Assembly: GCF_018603905.1 (NCBI RefSeq)
Contig: NZ_JAHFZZ010000004.1
Coordinates: forward strand, 62,001 to 126,000
Direction of reading: 5' to 3'
Length of the DNA: 64,000 bases
Source of the DNA: Nonomuraea sp. NEAU-A123
Lineage (GTDB): Bacteria > Actinomycetota > Actinomycetes > Streptosporangiales > Streptosporangiaceae
A program made the position numbers and the translations under genes. The notes beneath the pieces were generated by a model. It ran no database searches and had not been told where the DNA came from. It saw nothing but the letters and a program-made list of their open reading frames with translations. Position 1 is the stretch's first letter; the number at the start of each line of letters is the position of its first letter. Of the stretch, positions 60,403 to 64,000 are shown piece by piece.

Positions 60403-61509
60403 GTGGGGGAACGCGGCATACCGCTCATCGCGGTCAGCGCGGCCTGGGGCGGGTTCTGGGGCTCGTGGTCGGCGCTGCTGCCGGCGATCAAGGAGCAGCT
60501 CGGCGCGTCCCCCGCTGAGCTGGGGCTGGCGCTGAGCGCGGTGCCGGTGGGGGCGATTCCGGCGATGGCGGTGGCCGGGCGGCTGGCCGGGGGCAGGGAA
60601 CGCACGGCGTTGATCGCGGTCACCGTGGTCTTCGCGCTGAGCGTCGTGGCCATCGCGCCCGTCGGCTCGCCGATGGCGCTCGGGCTGACGCTGCTCCTGG
60701 TCGGCATGACCAGCGGCGCGCTCGACGTCGCGCTGAACATGGCCACCGGGCGCGCCGAGCGGGAGCACGGGCGCAGGCTGTTCCAGCAGGTGCACGCCGC
60801 CTTCCCGCTCGCCGTGATCGTCGCGGCCCCCGCCACCGGGCTGGCCCGCTCGCTCGGCCTGGGCACCGGCACGGTGCTGGTGGTGGCCGCGGCCTTCGTG
60901 CTCGCCTCGTCGGCGTCGCTGCCGGCCCTGCGTCTGGGCCGAGGCCTGCCCGCCACCGGGGGAGCGGGCGGCAGGCGGCGCTGGACGGTCGCGATCGTGC
61001 TCGGTGCGCTGACCGCGTGCGCGCTGATCATCGAGAACTCGATCGAACAGTGGTCGGTGCTGCTCCTCGAAGATCACCGCGGGGCCTCGGCGCTGGTGTC
61101 GAGCGCGGCCCCGGCCGTCTACATGGCGGCGCTCACGGTGGGGCGGATCGCCGCGCAGGCGCTGCCCCGGTTCACGCTGCGGACGTTCTACCTGGTGGGT
61201 GGGGTGGGCGGACTCGCGGGGATGGCGCTGGCGGGGCTCGGCGGCTCGGTTCTGGCGTCGATGGCGGGGTTCGCGGTGACCGGGCTGGCGCTCGGGCCGC
61301 TGGTGCCCGCCGTGCTCAGCCGCGCGGCGGCCGACGACGCGAGCGGGGTGCTGGTGTCCACGGTCTCCGCGATCTCCTACACGGGCTTCGTCATCAGCCC
61401 GCTGCTCGTGGCCGCCCTGACGGGCTGGCTCGGCCTGCCGGGCGCACTGGCCGCCCTGGGGCTCCTGGCCGTACCCCTGGTGGGCCGCTATCTCGCCGAG
61501 CGACCCTGA
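60403..61509 (+). CDS. MFS transporter
   Basis: A 368-aa major facilitator with about 12 hydrophobic segments (GIPLIAVSAAWGGFWGSWSA, LLLVGMTSGALDVALNMATG), like actinobacterial sugar/drug permeases. GTG 60403 behind AAGGGGGG is preferred over the TTG at 60337. Its 3' end is part of a threefold tandem repeat. Confidence 0.82.
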   Translation: MGERGIPLIAVSAAWGGFWGSWSALLPAIKEQLGASPAELGLALSAVPVGAIPAMAVAGRLAGGRERTALIAVTVVFALSVVAIAPVGSPMALGLTLLLVGMTSGALDVALNMATGRAEREHGRRLFQQVHAAFPLAVIVAAPATGLARSLGLGTGTVLVVAAAFVLASSASLPALRLGRGLPATGGAGGRRRWTVAIVLGALTACALIIENSIEQWSVLLLEDHRGASALVSSAAPAVYMAALTVGRIAAQALPRFTLRTFYLVGGVGGLAGMALAGLGGSVLASMAGFAVTGLALGPLVPAVLSRAAADDASGVLVSTVSAISYTGFVISPLLVAALTGWLGLPGALAALGLLAVPLVGRYLAERP

Positions 61510-61652
61510 CCGGACTGAGCCGGGTTCCCAATCCCCTGGTCGGCCGCTATCTCGCGGAGCGGCCCTGAACGGAGTGAGCCGGGTTTCCGTACCCCTGGTG
61601 GGCCGCTATCTCGCGGAACGGCCCTGACTAGACTGAGCCGGGTTTCCAGCTG
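61476..61652 (+). repeat. Three 59-bp tandem copies of the MFS 3' end
   Basis: Units begin at 61476, 61535 and 61594. Each contains the last codons of the transporter (LVGRYLAERP-stop) and about 25 bp after it. Only the first is translated. It fills the space up to the SDR gene. Confidence 0.9.
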
Positions 61653-61664
61653 AGGGGGCAGGGC

Positions 61665-62417
61665 GTGAAATTCCTTGATCAGGTGGTCTTGGTGACCGGG
61701 GGCGGATCCGGGATCGGGCGGGCGACCGCGCGGGCGTTCGCCCGCGAGGGAGCCGTCGTCGTGGTCGCGGGCCGCGGCGCGGAGCCGCTGGCCGAGACCG
61801 TGAAGCTGATCGAGGCCGACGGTGGTGTGGCCGCCCCGGTGACGGCCGACGTCACCGACGAAGGTGACGCCGCCCGGATGGTGGCCGAGGTCGTGGAGCG
61901 GTACGGCCGGCTCGACGTGGCCTTCAACAACGCGGGCATGGTGAGCGCCGGCAAGGTGGCCGACCTCGACCGCGAGATCTGGGACGGTGTCCTGGCCGTC
62001 AACCTGACCGGCGTCTGGCTGTCCATGAAGTACGAGATCGCCCAGATGCGCGAGCAGGGCGGCGGCGTGATCATCAACACCTCCTCCAACCTCGGCGCCC
62101 ACCGCCGCCAGCCAGGACTGGGCGCCTATGTCGCCTCCAAGGCCGCCGTCAGCGCCCTGACCAGGACGGCCGCGCTCGAATACATCGGTGAGGGCATCCG
62201 GATCAACGCCATCAGCCCGGGGCCGTCCGACACCCCGAGGTCGATGCGTCCCGGCGAGACCGAGGCCGACCGTACCGAGCGGCTGAAGACCACCAACCCG
62301 AGCGGCCGCGTGGGCACCCTCGACGAGATCGCCGCCGCCGTCCTCTACCTGGCCTCACCCGAGGCGGGGTACGCGGTCGGCACCGACCTCGTGGTCGACG
62401 GAGGCGCCTCCGCCTGA
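61665..62417 (+). CDS. SDR-family oxidoreductase
   Basis: A 250-aa classical SDR: VTGGGSGIGRATARAFAREG (nucleotide motif), FNNAGMVS (NNAG), Ser in NTSSNLGA and YVASKAAV (YxxxK). C-terminal GTDLVVDGGASA is typical. GTG start at 61665 behind GAGGGGGCAGGG. Substrate unknown. Confidence 0.9.
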   Translation: MKFLDQVVLVTGGGSGIGRATARAFAREGAVVVVAGRGAEPLAETVKLIEADGGVAAPVTADVTDEGDAARMVAEVVERYGRLDVAFNNAGMVSAGKVADLDREIWDGVLAVNLTGVWLSMKYEIAQMREQGGGVIINTSSNLGAHRRQPGLGAYVASKAAVSALTRTAALEYIGEGIRINAISPGPSDTPRSMRPGETEADRTERLKTTNPSGRVGTLDEIAAAVLYLASPEAGYAVGTDLVVDGGASA

Positions 62418-62483
62418 CGGATTTTCATCGGAAATAGCCGTCCCATGAGACAACGAGGACCGGCATCCGGGTATCCCCGGGCC

Positions 62484-62735
62484 ATGGCCGTCTGCGAAGC
62501 GTGTGGCAACGATTACGACATGTCCTTCGAGGTGCATGCCCAGGGCGCGGTGCACACGTTCGACTCTTTCCAGTGCGCGATCCAGTCCATGGCGCCGATC
62601 TGCGAGCACTGCGGCACCAAGGTGATCGGGCACGGCGTCCAGTCGGGCGAGCACTGGTACTGCTGTGCCCACTGCGCCCGCCAAGAGGGCAACCAGGGAA
62701 TCGTCGATCGTGTCATGGCGGGGATGTCCGGATAG
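62484..62735 (+). CDS. Small zinc-ribbon protein
   Basis: An 83-aa protein with three Cys-x-x-Cys pairs (VCEACGND, CEHCGTK, CCAHCARQ), which should bind zinc. No enzyme domain. An alternative start at 62445 adds 13 residues. Confidence 0.7.
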   Translation: MAVCEACGNDYDMSFEVHAQGAVHTFDSFQCAIQSMAPICEHCGTKVIGHGVQSGEHWYCCAHCARQEGNQGIVDRVMAGMSG

Positions 62736-62750
62736 GTGGACACTTGATGT

Positions 62751-62885
62751 GTGGCCGATTTTGACGTTGTTGTCGTAGGTTCAGGACCCGACGGGCAGAA
62801 GGCGGCCATCATGGCCGCGCAGCCCGGCAGCCGGGTCGCCGTTCTCGCGCGCCCTCACCTGATGGGCGGCGGCACTCATGTATGA
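62751..62885 (+). pseudogene. Partial duplicate of the sthA N-terminus
   Basis: A 44-codon frame, VADFDVVVVGSGPDGQKAAI then MAAQPGSRVAVL, copies the first FAD-binding segment of SthA just downstream ([20 protein letters not shown]) and ends at a stop overlapping the sthA start codon. Confidence 0.75.
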
Positions 62886-64000
62886 CTTCGATGTCCTCGT
62901 GCTCGGCAGCGGCCCCGGCGGGCAGAAGGCCGCGATCGCCGCGGCGAAACTCGGCCGGCGGGTCGCTGTCGTGGAGAAGACCCACATGCTCGGCGGCGTG
63001 TGCATCAACACAGGGACGATCCCCTCCAAGACGCTGCGCGAGGCGGTCCTCTATCTCACGGGCCTCAACCAGCGGGAGCTGTACGGGGCGAGCTACCGGG
63101 TGAAGGAAGAGATCACGGTCGCCGACCTCGGCATGCGCACCCAGCACGTGATCGGCCGCGAGATCCAGGTGATCCGCAGCCAGCTCGGCCGCAACCACGT
63201 GACGGTCCTGCAGGGAACCGGGCGCTTCCTGGACCCGCACACCATCGGGATCGCCAGCGACGAGGAGAAGGAGGAGAAGAAGGTCACGGCCGAGAAGATC
63301 GTGATCGCCACGGGCACCTCGCCGGCCCGCCCGTCCACGGTCGAATTCGACGACAAGACGGTCATCGACTCCGACGCGATCCTCCACCTCGACCAGGTGC
63401 CCGAGACGCTCGTCGTCGTCGGCGCCGGGGTCATCGGCATCGAGTACGCCTCGATGTTCGCGGCGCTGGGCACCAAGGTCACCGTGGTCGAGCGGCGCGA
63501 CCGGATGCTGGAGTTCTGTGATCTGGAGATCGTGGAGGCGCTGAAGTACCACCTGCGGGACCTCGCCGTCACCTTCAGGTTCGGCGAGAACGTCGCCGCG
63601 GTCGAGCGGCGGCCCCGCGGGGCGCTGACCGTGCTGGAGAGCGGGAAGAAGATCCCCGCCGACTGCGTCATGTACTCGGCCGGACGTCAGGGAAAGACGA
63701 ACGAGCTGTGCCTGGAAGCGGCCGGGCTCGCCGCCGACGACCGAGGCCGAATCGCGGTGGACGAGAACTACGCCACGCCCGTCCCGCACATCTACGCCGT
63801 CGGCGACGTGATCGGCTTCCCCGCGCTGGCCGCCACCTCGATGGAGCAGGGCCGGCTGGCCGCGCAGCACGCCTGCGGCGAACCGGTCGCGGAGATGAAG
63901 GGACTGCCGCCGATCGGCATCTACACCATCCCGGAGATCAGCTTCGTCGGTAAGTCCGAGGACGATCTGACCCGCGACAAGATCCCGTTCGAGGTGGGCA
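62878..64000 (+). CDS. sthA: Si-specific NAD(P)+ transhydrogenase, cut by the window end
   Basis: The first 374 residues of soluble transhydrogenase SthA, which moves hydride between NADPH and NAD+. FAD motif [35 protein letters not shown] (only one of the two redox cysteines of lipoamide dehydrogenase is kept, as in SthA), second nucleotide motif [20 protein letters not shown], and the FAD motif [19 protein letters not shown]. The frame is open to the window end. Confidence 0.93.
   Translation, partial: MYDFDVLVLGSGPGGQKAAIAAAKLGRRVAVVEKTHMLGGVCINTGTIPSKTLREAVLYLTGLNQRELYGASYRVKEEITVADLGMRTQHVIGREIQVIRSQLGRNHVTVLQGTGRFLDPHTIGIASDEEKEEKKVTAEKIVIATGTSPARPSTVEFDDKTVIDSDAILHLDQVPETLVVVGAGVIGIEYASMFAALGTKVTVVERRDRMLEFCDLEIVEALKYHLRDLAVTFRFGENVAAVERRPRGALTVLESGKKIPADCVMYSAGRQGKTNELCLEAAGLAADDRGRIAVDENYATPVPHIYAVGDVIGFPALAATSMEQGRLAAQHACGEPVAEMKGLPPIGIYTIPEISFVGKSEDDLTRDKIPFEVG

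Overview
The window is 64 kb of very GC-rich DNA with GTG starts, strong third-position GC and an F420/LexA/NrdR/NrdJ gene set. It looks like the chromosome of a filamentous actinomycete; Streptosporangiales (Nonomuraea-like) is my guess, from gene style only. No rRNA, tRNA or CRISPR array was seen.

Left part (0-24 kb): mostly ordinary chromosome. It holds an F420-dependent oxidoreductase, a DoxX-like protein, a tricorn protease, a MalY/PatB-type aminotransferase, an SDR, an FAD hydroxylase facing a PadR regulator, the lexA / LysM-protein divergon with two SOS boxes, nrdR-nrdJ with paired NrdR boxes, an alkylation-repair pair (ogt and an Ada-AlkA fusion), an MFS exporter with an SGNH hydrolase, and a VapBC-type toxin-antitoxin pair. 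At 6.0-8.1 kb a small island holds the C-terminal half of a radical SAM/SPASM protein and a PCMT-type methyltransferase. It lies between two copies of the aminotransferase 5' end, so it looks like a decayed peptide-maturation locus brought in by recombination.

Central part (24.4-45.6 kb): the most interesting region, a composite RiPP (ribosomally made peptide) gene cluster. A 93-aa precursor with a Cys-Leu-Cys...Trp core is followed by a radical SAM/SPASM enzyme, a PqqD-like recognition protein and an FAD monooxygenase on the + strand. A converging - strand operon encodes two ABC transporter proteins, YcaO, TfuA, a cytochrome P450 and an O-methyltransferase, plus a LuxR-type regulator. Divergent from the precursor runs a second operon: a small protein that shares the precursor's leader motif, a class III cyclase-ATPase, a cytosolic subtilase and a GAF protein. 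A regulator that fuses a graspetide-synthetase-like ATP-grasp domain to a SARP DNA-binding region closes the cluster. The precursor promoter and the transporter/YcaO promoter share a 64-bp module (56/64 identical, 28 bp perfect) with a CCCAC-N4-GTGGG operator, so one regulator probably switches both arms. My inference is that TfuA/YcaO installs a backbone modification such as a thioamide, the radical SAM enzyme cross-links the Cys/Trp core, P450 and flavoenzyme oxidise it, the methyltransferase caps a hydroxyl, the subtilase removes the leader and the ABC pump exports the product.

Right part (45.6-64 kb): regulators paired with transporters or small enzymes (XRE, MarR/EamA, CGNR/hydrolase, HxlR/MFS), a PrsW protease, an amidohydrolase, a SapA-like secreted protein and the start of sthA. 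This part is rich in gene decay and local duplication: a truncated ABC ATPase, a truncated DHFR-like gene, a Ser/Thr kinase relic with 36-bp tandem repeats, a threefold repeat of an MFS gene 3' end and a partial copy of the sthA N-terminus.
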